Shown one piece after another: positions 1 to 5,709 of a DNA stretch of 49,716 bases. The notes under the pieces were generated by a model. That model did not search any database. It was not told where the DNA came from and saw nothing but the letters and a program-made list of their open reading frames with translations. The position numbers were made by a program, and so were the translations under genes. Source of the DNA: Deltaproteobacteria bacterium (lineage in GTDB: Bacteria > Desulfobacterota > Syntrophia > Syntrophales > UBA2192); the NCBI GenBank assembly GCA_012728915.1, contig JAAYEC010000054.1, positions 1 through 49,716 of the forward strand, given 5' to 3'. The stretch's first letter is position 1; every line of letters begins with the position of its first letter.

Positions 1-1
1 C

Positions 2-133
2 ATGGCCACGGGATGGGTGACCCGGGGATGGGCCAAAAAGCAGCACCCCCGGTGGCTCCGGGAGATGGAGGAGCACGGAACCCTCGTCGTCTACGGCGAA
101 GAAAAAAAACCCGCCGCAGGAGAGCACCACTGA
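2..133 (+). CDS. 3' end of an unrecognised gene (truncated by window edge)
   Basis: An open frame enters from the left edge and stops at TGA 131-133, giving 43 residues ending in GEEKKPAAGEHH. Third codon positions are mostly G or C, as in the clear genes of this window, and a strong hairpin terminator follows at about 180, so this is probably the genuine 3' end of a plus-strand gene. The ATG at base 2 may be internal. The fragment is basic in its first half and has a charged, Pro/Ala-rich tail; I do not recognise a family. Confidence 0.45.
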   Translation: MATGWVTRGWAKKQHPRWLREMEEHGTLVVYGEEKKPAAGEHH

Positions 134-135
134 AA

Positions 136-177
136 GAAGGAAGTTACGAAGTTAGGAAGATAGGAAGTTAGGAAAAG
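136..177. repeat. Octamer array, purine arm (GAAGTTAG-type units)
   Basis: Four consecutive 8-base units (140-147, 148-155, 156-163, 164-171) follow the pattern GAAGTTAG with one or two substitutions, flanked by a partial unit on each side. The array begins only a few bases after the stop codon of the upstream fragment. It is a single-armed member of the window-wide short-unit repeat family. Confidence 0.75.
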
Positions 178-179
178 AA

Positions 180-217
180 AGAGGGCCCGTTTCGAAAGAA
201 GCGGGCCCTCTCTTTTG
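180..217. terminator. Bidirectional intrinsic terminator
   Basis: A perfect 10-bp stem (180-189 with 202-211, AGAGGGCCCG and its complement) encloses a 12-base loop and is followed by a T-rich tract on the plus strand. The minus strand also has T-rich sequence beyond the stem. It lies between the convergent ends of the left-edge fragment and the isochorismatase-like gene, so it probably serves both. Confidence 0.8.
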
Positions 218-266
218 TCTTCATCCCCTGAGAGGCTTAAATCGATCGCCTCCTTGGCCTACGCCT

Positions 267-812
267 TCATTTGACGATCCTGAAGATCTCCTTGAACTTG
301 GGGTCGTCGGCCGTGCGGATGAGCTCGAAGAGGACCATCTCGGTGCTAGCCAGACGGGCCCCCTCGTCACGCAGCTTCCGGATCCCGATCTCGCGGTTCA
401 GGACCGTCCTCGAGGATACGGCATCGGCAACGAGGTGAACGTCGTAGCCGAACCCCAGCAGATCGACGGCGGTCTGGTAGACGCACACGTGCGTCTCGAT
501 GCCGCACAGCAGGACCTGCTGCCGCTCCAGGGCCTTCAAGGCCTTCATGATCTTCTCTTCCCCGCAGCAGCTGAAGTCGGATTTCGGGATGCGCGGAGCA
601 TCGGGCAGGAGCGAGACCACCGGCTCGATCGTGGGCCCCAGCTTCTCCGGGATCTGCTCGGTGACGATGACGGGGATTCCGAAGACCTGCATGCCCCGGA
701 CGAGCTTCCGGACGTTCTCCAGCAGGAAGGACTTGTCCTGCATGGACTCGTAGAGATTCCCCTGCATGTCGATCACCATCAGAACGCTATCTTCCTGAGA
801 CAGCAACGCCAT
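267..812 (-). CDS. Isochorismatase-family cysteine hydrolase
   Basis: 181 aa, the usual length for single-domain isochorismatase/nicotinamidase-like hydrolases. The N-terminal strand carries the catalytic aspartate in VIDMQGNLYESM, and the nucleophilic cysteine lies in the conserved segment CGIETHVCVYQTA, followed by VADAVSSR. Family members hydrolyse amide or vinyl-ether bonds of small molecules; substrate cannot be read from sequence, but this shape resembles the YcaC-like amidohydrolases rather than siderophore isochorismatases, as no siderophore genes are nearby. It starts 3 bases after the stop of the GNAT gene, so the two are probably co-transcribed on the minus strand. Likely cytoplasmic; no signal peptide is seen. 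Confidence 0.88.
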   Translation of the reverse strand: MALLSQEDSVLMVIDMQGNLYESMQDKSFLLENVRKLVRGMQVFGIPVIVTEQIPEKLGPTIEPVVSLLPDAPRIPKSDFSCCGEEKIMKALKALERQQVLLCGIETHVCVYQTAVDLLGFGYDVHLVADAVSSRTVLNREIGIRKLRDEGARLASTEMVLFELIRTADDPKFKEIFRIVK

Positions 813-815
813 CGT

Positions 816-1388
816 TCACTCCTTTCCGCCTGCGGGGCTAAAGGCAAAGGGCGTATGGCTAAGGGCAAGGGATGCCTGCCTTTCGCCTTTAGCCTCTCGT
901 GTAAACCATTCCGTGTCGGCCAGCACGACCGATGTCTCGATCTGCCGCTCGCCGATATCCCAGTACTGCCTCAGCAGCCGGTCCTTTTCGGCCGGGGTGA
1001 CGAGGCAAAACCCGTGCTTCTCGTAGAACCGGATCGCCCAGGAGGCGGCAGCCCAGGTTCCCACCAGCAGGGGCTTCGCCGCCTGCATGCGCAGCGCCCC
1101 GAGGAGGGCCGATCCCGCTCCCTGCCGCCGCTCCGCCGTGCGGACATAGGCGTGCCGGATGAGGCTCACGTCGCCCGCGTGCTGGATTCCCATCACGGCG
1201 ACGAGCTCTCCCCCCTTCTCGGCCCCCCAGAACCGCACCCCGGCTTCGATCTCGTGCCGCAGCTCCTCTGCGGGCATGTAAGGCTCAACCCAGCAGTCCG
1301 CCGGGATGGTCCCCCGGTAGGCCTGCGCGGCATCGTTGACGATCCCGAGCATCAGGGAAAATTCCTCTTGATGGCAGGGGCGGATCAC
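816..1388 (-). CDS. GNAT-family N-acetyltransferase with repeat-encoded C-terminus
   Basis: 190 aa from a GTG start. The acetyl-CoA binding motif A is visible as VRTAERRQGAGSALL, followed by FYEKHGF typical of motif B, so this is a GCN5-related N-acetyltransferase. The substrate is not predictable. The last 27 residues (from REAKGER to AGGKE) are encoded by bases 816-899, which coincide with an inverted heptamer array (834-894); the family fold is complete before this tail, so the tail probably arose when the array replaced the original end of the gene. The gene is divergent from the methyltransferase at 1439 and upstream of the isochorismatase-like gene. Confidence 0.85.
   Translation of the reverse strand: MIRPCHQEEFSLMLGIVNDAAQAYRGTIPADCWVEPYMPAEELRHEIEAGVRFWGAEKGGELVAVMGIQHAGDVSLIRHAYVRTAERRQGAGSALLGALRMQAAKPLLVGTWAAASWAIRFYEKHGFCLVTPAEKDRLLRQYWDIGERQIETSVVLADTEWFTREAKGERQASLALSHTPFAFSPAGGKE
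834..894. repeat. Heptamer inverted array (AAGGCTA-type)
   Basis: The 5' arm (834-871) consists of degenerate AAGGCTA/AAGGGCA-like units and the 3' arm (874-894) of the complementary TAGCCTT-like units, giving an imperfect hairpin. It lies inside the 3' end of the GNAT reading frame and supplies its last residues. Confidence 0.7.
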
Positions 1389-1438
1389 GGGGGTTGGGCC
1401 TTGCGTTCGGACGTCAAACCGGTTAAGGATCAGGGGCT

Positions 1439-2602
1439 ATGAAATCGATTTCCGTCAATCGCTCCGCAGCCGACCGGCTGAGGGCCTTTCACCCCTGGGT
1501 GTACCGGACGGACATCCAGGCGGCGGAAGGCGATCCGGGGGAACTCGTCTCCGTGCACGCGCCCGGCGGCGCGTTTCTCGGGATCGGTTACTACAACCCC
1601 GCCAGCGAGATCGGCATTCGCATTCTATCGTTTTCCCGGACCGAGATCAACAGGGACTTCTTCCGCGAGCGGCTCCTGACAGCCTTCCGGAAGCGCGAGT
1701 TCCTCGCGGGCACGACCGATGCCTGCCGGCTGGTCCATGCCGAGGCCGATGATCTGCCCGGGCTTGTCGTCGACGACTACGCGGGACACCTCGTCCTGCA
1801 GCTCAACACGCTGGGATGGGAACCGCTGAGGAATCTCCTGCTGGAGGAGCTCCTGGAGCTCCGGCAGCCGAAGGGAATCTACGAGAAGTCCGACGCGGCC
1901 TCGCGGCGCCGCGAGGGGCTCGCCACCGTGGACGGCGTCCTCCACGGGGAGATCCCCGGGCGGATCGAGATCGAGGAGGCGGGTGCGCGATTCCTCGTCA
2001 ACGTGCGCGAGGGTCAAAAGACAGGGTTTTTCCTCGACCAGCGCCGGAACCGCGAGACCGTCTCCTCTTACGTGGAAGCCGGCTTCGATGTCCTCGACGT
2101 CTTCGCCCACACGGGCGCCTTCGGCATCCGGGCGGGCCTGCGGGGGGCGGGACGGGTGCGGCTCGTCGACATCTCCCGGGAAGCCCTGGCGCTCGCCCGG
2201 GAAAACATGGCCGCAAACGGGGTCTCGGGTGAAACGGTGCGGGCCGATGCCTTCGATTACCTGGCGGACGCCCCGGGAACGAGGGACCGCTATGACCTGG
2301 TCATCCTCGACCCGCCTCCTTTCGCCAGGGTAAGAAAGAACGCCGACGGGGCCCTGAAGGGGCTGAGGCACCTCATCGCGCAGAGCCTGCGGATTCTGAG
2401 GCCCGGCGGGCTCCTCGCCGCATTCTCCTGCTCCCATCACGTCTCGCAGGACGGCCTGAGGCTGGCGCTTCTCGAAGCCGCCGCCGACAGGGGCTGCCGC
2501 ATCGAGATCCTGGAGCATTTCTTCCAGGACCGGGATCATCCCCAGATCCTGAACGTCCCCATGTCCCTGTATCTGAAGGGATTCCTGGTGCGACCCCTGT
2601 AG
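1439..2602 (+). CDS. rlmI: Class I rRNA methyltransferase, RlmI-like (PUA + Rossmann)
   Basis: 387 aa, matching the RlmI/YccW family (about 395 aa). The N-terminal 80 residues form a PUA-type RNA-binding domain (AFHPWVYRTDIQ, GIGYYNPASEIGIRIL). A central linker leads to FLDQRRNRETV, the SAM-binding motif I VLDVFAHTGAFGIRA, and the DPPPFAR motif that positions the target base. Family members methylate a cytosine C5 of 23S rRNA with S-adenosylmethionine. The methyltransferase fold and PUA domain are clear; the exact rRNA position is inferred from E. coli RlmI. It stands alone between the divergent GNAT gene and the gap before fdhE. Confidence 0.85.
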   Translation: MKSISVNRSAADRLRAFHPWVYRTDIQAAEGDPGELVSVHAPGGAFLGIGYYNPASEIGIRILSFSRTEINRDFFRERLLTAFRKREFLAGTTDACRLVHAEADDLPGLVVDDYAGHLVLQLNTLGWEPLRNLLLEELLELRQPKGIYEKSDAASRRREGLATVDGVLHGEIPGRIEIEEAGARFLVNVREGQKTGFFLDQRRNRETVSSYVEAGFDVLDVFAHTGAFGIRAGLRGAGRVRLVDISREALALARENMAANGVSGETVRADAFDYLADAPGTRDRYDLVILDPPPFARVRKNADGALKGLRHLIAQSLRILRPGGLLAAFSCSHHVSQDGLRLALLEAAADRGCRIEILEHFFQDRDHPQILNVPMSLYLKGFLVRPL

Positions 2603-2772
2603 AAAAGATTCCCTTGCGTCCCCATGGGAAAGACGATATAGAGCACCGGGATTCGGCAGGGGCCGGCCGGAATGCGTCGTGTAAGTTCGGCATTCTCTTT
2701 TTTCCTCAACCCCGCGCCGACTCTCATCGGCTCATCGCTTGAGGTTTTCGGAAGGATGGGGAATTTCCCCTT

Positions 2773-2800
2773 ACGCCTTGAGCCCTAAGCCTTAAGCCTG
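2773..2800. repeat. Heptamer array, pyrimidine arm only
   Basis: Four consecutive 7-base units (2773-2779, 2780-2786, 2787-2793, 2794-2800) follow AAGCCTT with substitutions. No convincing purine partner arm is visible in the rest of the 2603-2823 gap, which otherwise holds nothing I can identify except the fdhE ribosome binding site. Confidence 0.7.
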
Positions 2801-2823
2801 TTTTCAGGAGGGAGATCAAGGGA

Positions 2824-3657
2824 ATGGCAAAGGGATTACGGGAAACGCTCCAGGTCATCGAGCGTCACAAGTCCACCAACCCCCAGTACAGCGAATTGCT
2901 GGACATCCTCGGCGAGATTCTCATCCTCCGCGAGGAGCACCGGGACAAGATCACCAAGAGCCTCTTCCCCATCGACGAGGCCCACATCGAAGCCAAGCTC
3001 CAGGGCGGGCTGCCGCTGATCGATTTCTCCTCGGCAAGGATCGACCTGGAGGAACCGAAGAGGTTTTTCCTCTCGCTGCTCGAGATCGGCAAGAAGCGCA
3101 ACCCCGTCGAGACGGAACAGATCCTGAAGGACCTCGCGGACGGAAGGCTCAACTACGAGGCGATGGTCTACGATTCCTTCACCTCCGCGGGCGAGGAAGC
3201 CGGGACGGAGGGCGCGGACGACGACACGATCGACCTGCTCAAGTTCTTCGTCGAGGAGAGCCTGCGGCCGTCTCTCGAGTTCGTCACCGGCCTCTACGGC
3301 GGGCGGATCACGAAGATGGGATGGGACGAGGGGTACTGCCCTGTCTGCGGGCGGATGCCCAAGATCGGGCATCTCGTGGACAAGGAGGGGAAGCGGCACC
3401 TGTTCTGCAGCCAGTGCGGGTTCGAGTGGCGCTTCCGCCGCGTGAAATGCCCCTTCTGCGGAAACGAGGAGCAGCAGTCGCTTTCCTACTTCACCGTCGA
3501 GGGCGACGAGCGCTACCGCGTCGACGTCTGCGACGTCTGCAAGCGCTACATCAAGACGCTCGATTTCCGCAACGCGGGCGAGGAGGCCATCCTGGACGTG
3601 GAAGATGTGGCAACCCTGCACCTGGACATGCTGGCCCACGAGGAAGGCTATAATTAA
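2824..3657 (+). CDS. fdhE: Formate dehydrogenase accessory protein FdhE-like
   Basis: 277 aa. The C-terminal half has the FdhE zinc/iron-binding pattern: CPVCGRMP (about residue 173), CSQCGFEW, CPFCGN and CDVCKRYIKT, i.e. four CXXC pairs, while the N-terminal half is helical. FdhE family proteins bind the catalytic subunit of formate dehydrogenase and are needed for its activity, probably at the stage of sulfuration or quality control. No formate dehydrogenase genes are in the window. The ATG at 2824 follows a purine-rich AGGAGGGAG ribosome binding site. An inverted heptamer array follows the stop within a few bases. Confidence 0.9.
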   Translation: MAKGLRETLQVIERHKSTNPQYSELLDILGEILILREEHRDKITKSLFPIDEAHIEAKLQGGLPLIDFSSARIDLEEPKRFFLSLLEIGKKRNPVETEQILKDLADGRLNYEAMVYDSFTSAGEEAGTEGADDDTIDLLKFFVEESLRPSLEFVTGLYGGRITKMGWDEGYCPVCGRMPKIGHLVDKEGKRHLFCSQCGFEWRFRRVKCPFCGNEEQQSLSYFTVEGDERYRVDVCDVCKRYIKTLDFRNAGEEAILDVEDVATLHLDMLAHEEGYN

Positions 3658-3662
3658 AAGAC

Positions 3663-3762
3663 AGGCTAAAGGCGAAGGGCTAATGGCTTACGGCCATAAG
3701 CAAAATCTTCCATCCTCTTGCATCTTGCCCTTAGCCTTTTCCCTTGGCCTTAGCCTTTTGCC
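3663..3762. repeat. Heptamer inverted array between fdhE and nth
   Basis: The 5' arm (3663-3697) is a run of AAGGCTA/AAGGGCT-like units; the 3' arm (3725-3762) is a run of CCCTTAG/CCTTTTC-like units complementary to it. The array fills most of the 114-base gap from the fdhE stop to the nth start, and leaves nth without an obvious Shine-Dalgarno sequence. Confidence 0.75.
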
Positions 3763-3771
3763 ATCCCGCCC

Positions 3772-4431
3772 ATGAGAGACAGCGACATCCACACCGTCAT
3801 GAAGCTGCTCGAGAAGGAACTCGAGACGTTCGGCCTGCCGCCGGTGTCGGCCATGGCCGAGGAGGATGTCGTCGACCCCTTCAGGATCCTCGTCTCCACG
3901 ATCATCAGCGCGCGGACGAAGGACGAGGTGACGGGCCCCGCCACGGAACGGCTCTTCGCCCTGGCCGATAGGCCCGAGACGATGCGGAAGCTCCCGGAAG
4001 AAAAAATCGAAAAAGCCGTCTACCCTGCCGGTTTCTACCGCACGAAGGCGAAGGCCATCCGGAAGGCGGCGGGCGAGCTCGTCGACCGGTTCGGCTCCCG
4101 CGTGCCCGACACGATCGAGGAACTGCTGACGCTTCCCGGCGTGGGACGCAAGACGGCCAACCTCGTCGTCACGCTTGCCCACAACAAGGCCGGAATCTGC
4201 GTCGACACCCACGTCCACCGGATCACGAACCGCTGGGGATACGTCAAGACGAAGACGCCCCATGAAACGGAGCAGGCCCTGAGAGCAAAGCTCCCGAAGA
4301 AGCACTGGATCGCCATCAACACGATCCTCGTCACGCACGGTCAGAACATCTGCAAACCGATTTCGCCCCTCTGCAGTCGCTGCCCGGTTTTCCGGTGCTG
4401 CGACCGCGCGGGCGTGACGAAAAGCCGCTGA
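3772..4431 (+). CDS. nth: Endonuclease III (DNA glycosylase/AP lyase)
   Basis: 219 aa, normal length. The helix-hairpin-helix is LPGVGRKTANLVV, with the catalytic lysine in GRKTA and the catalytic aspartate in ICVDTHVHRITNRWGY. The C-terminal [4Fe-4S] loop is C-X6-C-X2-C-X5-C (CKPISPLCSRC followed by PVFRCC). The enzyme excises oxidised pyrimidines and cleaves the abasic site in base excision repair. The first ATG is used here, but there is no clear ribosome binding site because the upstream sequence is repeat; an ATG 18 bases downstream (MKLLEKEL) is a possible alternative start. A palindromic element begins 6 bases after the stop. Confidence 0.95.
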   Translation: MRDSDIHTVMKLLEKELETFGLPPVSAMAEEDVVDPFRILVSTIISARTKDEVTGPATERLFALADRPETMRKLPEEKIEKAVYPAGFYRTKAKAIRKAAGELVDRFGSRVPDTIEELLTLPGVGRKTANLVVTLAHNKAGICVDTHVHRITNRWGYVKTKTPHETEQALRAKLPKKHWIAINTILVTHGQNICKPISPLCSRCPVFRCCDRAGVTKSR

Positions 4432-4436
4432 AGAAA

Positions 4437-4530
4437 AGGGACGTTGCTGACTAAGTAGACAAACGGCAAAGACCGGCGGGGAATGAGCAGCCCCGCACTT
4501 GCGTTTGTCTACTTAGTCAACAACGTCCCT
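4437..4530. repeat. 94-bp palindromic element with 29-bp near-perfect inverted arms
   Basis: Arms 4437-4465 and 4502-4530 are reverse complements over 29 bases with a single mismatch, which is a G-U pair if the minus strand is transcribed. The 36-base centre contains a second small hairpin (GCGGGG with CCCCGC). There is no T tract, so it is not a standard terminator. The AGGGACGTTG ends resemble those of palindromic REP/MITE-like elements that are mobilised in trans by IS200-like or REP-associated tyrosine transposases; that link is from memory of such elements and no transposase is in the window. Confidence 0.8.
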
Positions 4531-4554
4531 GATCGATTCTCTGTTCGCCCTTTC

Positions 4555-5193
4555 TCAGCCCTTCGGGGCGGGAGCGGGGGCGGGCGCCGGAGCAGGAGCT
4601 GCCGCCGCCGGTACCTGCATGCCGAGGGCCGTCATCACCTCCGCGGCCTTTTCCTTCACCGTTTTCCCCTTGGCCAGCGCGTCGGTCAGGTTGCCGCCCG
4701 AGAAGGCCGCCTTCGCTTCTTCCCACATCCTGACAGCCGCCTCGTGGCCTCCCTTCGCGTCCTCCAGCTTTGCCTTGTCGAGATTGGCGGGCAGCTTCCT
4801 GCTCTGCGAGAGGATGTCGAGCCGGCTCTTGAGCGCCTCGAGCATGTTCGGCAGGCCGCCGCTCAACTCCTCCCAGGCCTTCGCCAACTCGGCCTTCTTG
4901 GCCGCCGCGGCGGATACCAGCGCCTTCACCCTGTCGGGAATGACCTTGGCCGCCTCGAGGGCCCCGTCAAAATTCCCCTTGTCGAAGCTCTCTTTCGCGG
5001 CCTTGATCGTGTCGTCCACGCTCTTGGCCTGATCGGGGATGTACTTCACCACCTCCGCCTTGACGGCATTCCAGGAATCCTCGGCCGCCTTGATCGCCGC
5101 AGTCGCCGCATCCTTGTTTGCCGAGCCGCAGGCCGCCACAAGCAGGCCCACAACCACAAGCACAACGGGCACCCAGTACCTCTTCGACTTCAT
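4555..5193 (-). CDS. Predicted helical lipoprotein
   Basis: 212 aa. A lipoprotein signal peptide is clear: KSKRYW, a hydrophobic stretch and the lipobox LVAAC with the cysteine at about residue 22, followed by GSANKD. The mature part is Ala/Lys/Glu-rich and predicted helical, and ends in a low-complexity APAPAPAPAP tail that may span part of the periplasm or peptidoglycan. No enzymatic motif is seen. It starts 18 bases after the LysM gene stop with a GGAGG ribosome binding site, so the two form an operon; together they suggest a cell-wall-associated envelope function. Family unknown. Confidence 0.75.
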   Translation of the reverse strand: MKSKRYWVPVVLVVVGLLVAACGSANKDAATAAIKAAEDSWNAVKAEVVKYIPDQAKSVDDTIKAAKESFDKGNFDGALEAAKVIPDRVKALVSAAAAKKAELAKAWEELSGGLPNMLEALKSRLDILSQSRKLPANLDKAKLEDAKGGHEAAVRMWEEAKAAFSGGNLTDALAKGKTVKEKAAEVMTALGMQVPAAAAPAPAPAPAPAPKG

Positions 5194-5211
5194 CTCCGTT
5201 CCTCCTTTACA

Positions 5212-5412
5212 TCAGGGAATGCGCAGTTTCTGGCCGACCTTGATCAGGTCGGGGTTCTTGAGTACGTCCTTGTTGGCCTCGAAGATTTTTCCGTACAGGT
5301 TCGGATCGCCGTAGTACTTCTGGGATATCTTCGACAGCGTCTCCCCCTTTGCCACGACATGCCACTGCGTGGCGTCCCACGCGCCGGCACCCTTCTTCCC
5401 CTCGTCTGCCAT
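5212..5412 (-). CDS. Small LysM-domain protein
   Basis: 66 aa, almost all of it one LysM domain: WHVVAKGETLSKISQKYYG, then NLYGKIFEANKDVLKNPDLIKVGQKLRIP. LysM domains bind N-acetylglucosamine-containing glycans such as peptidoglycan. There is no signal peptide, so either the protein is cytoplasmic, like the LysM protein Kbp (YgaU) of E. coli, or it is exported in another way. A strong AAGGAGG ribosome binding site precedes the ATG. First gene of the two-gene unit with the lipoprotein. Confidence 0.85.
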   Translation of the reverse strand: MADEGKKGAGAWDATQWHVVAKGETLSKISQKYYGDPNLYGKIFEANKDVLKNPDLIKVGQKLRIP

Positions 5413-5482
5413 GGTTGCGGCCCTCCTTTGCCGGGGCGAGACGGGTCGTCCCGTTTCCCCGGGTCTTTTTCTTGCGCGCCGT

Positions 5483-5511
5483 ATTGTAATGGATTGAGAT
5501 CGACCTTACAA
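5483..5511 (-). promoter_or_regulatory. Sigma-70-type promoter for the LysM-lipoprotein pair
   Basis: On the minus strand TTGTAA (5506-5511) is followed after 17 bases by TACAAT (5483-5488), about 70 bases upstream of the LysM start codon and just downstream of a terminator for the preceding gene. Confidence 0.55.
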
Positions 5512-5537
5512 CAAAAAAGCCGGACACCCACCCGGCT
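5512..5537 (-). terminator. Intrinsic terminator after the cysK-cysS fusion
   Basis: Read on the minus strand, AGCCGG (5537-5532) pairs with CCGGCT (5523-5518) across an 8-base loop and is followed by a run of T. It separates the fusion gene and its trailing repeat from the LysM promoter. Confidence 0.65.
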
Positions 5538-5582
5538 CATGTTCACCCACCTTGAGTTCCTTCATCCTGCATGGATACAATC

Positions 5583-5684
5583 AGAAGGTAAGAGGTTGAG
5601 AAGGTGAGAAGGGTAGAGAATCGGGGAGCGAGCATTGGCCGCAGGCTTATCCAACGTTCTTACCCTCTCACGTTCTTACCCTCT
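5583..5684. repeat. Octamer inverted array
   Basis: The 5' arm (5583-5620) is built of GAAGGTAA/GAAGGTGA-like 8-base units and the 3' arm (5655-5684) of TTCTTACC/CTCTCACG-like units. It lies just downstream, on the minus strand, of the fusion gene that ends at 5710. Confidence 0.75.
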
Positions 5685-5709
5685 ATTGTCTGCGCCCCGG
5701 CCGCCGGCC

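Noticed and set aside
4437-4530. Palindrome after nth as an intrinsic terminator
   Set aside because: No run of T follows either arm, and the 29-bp stem is far longer than usual terminators.
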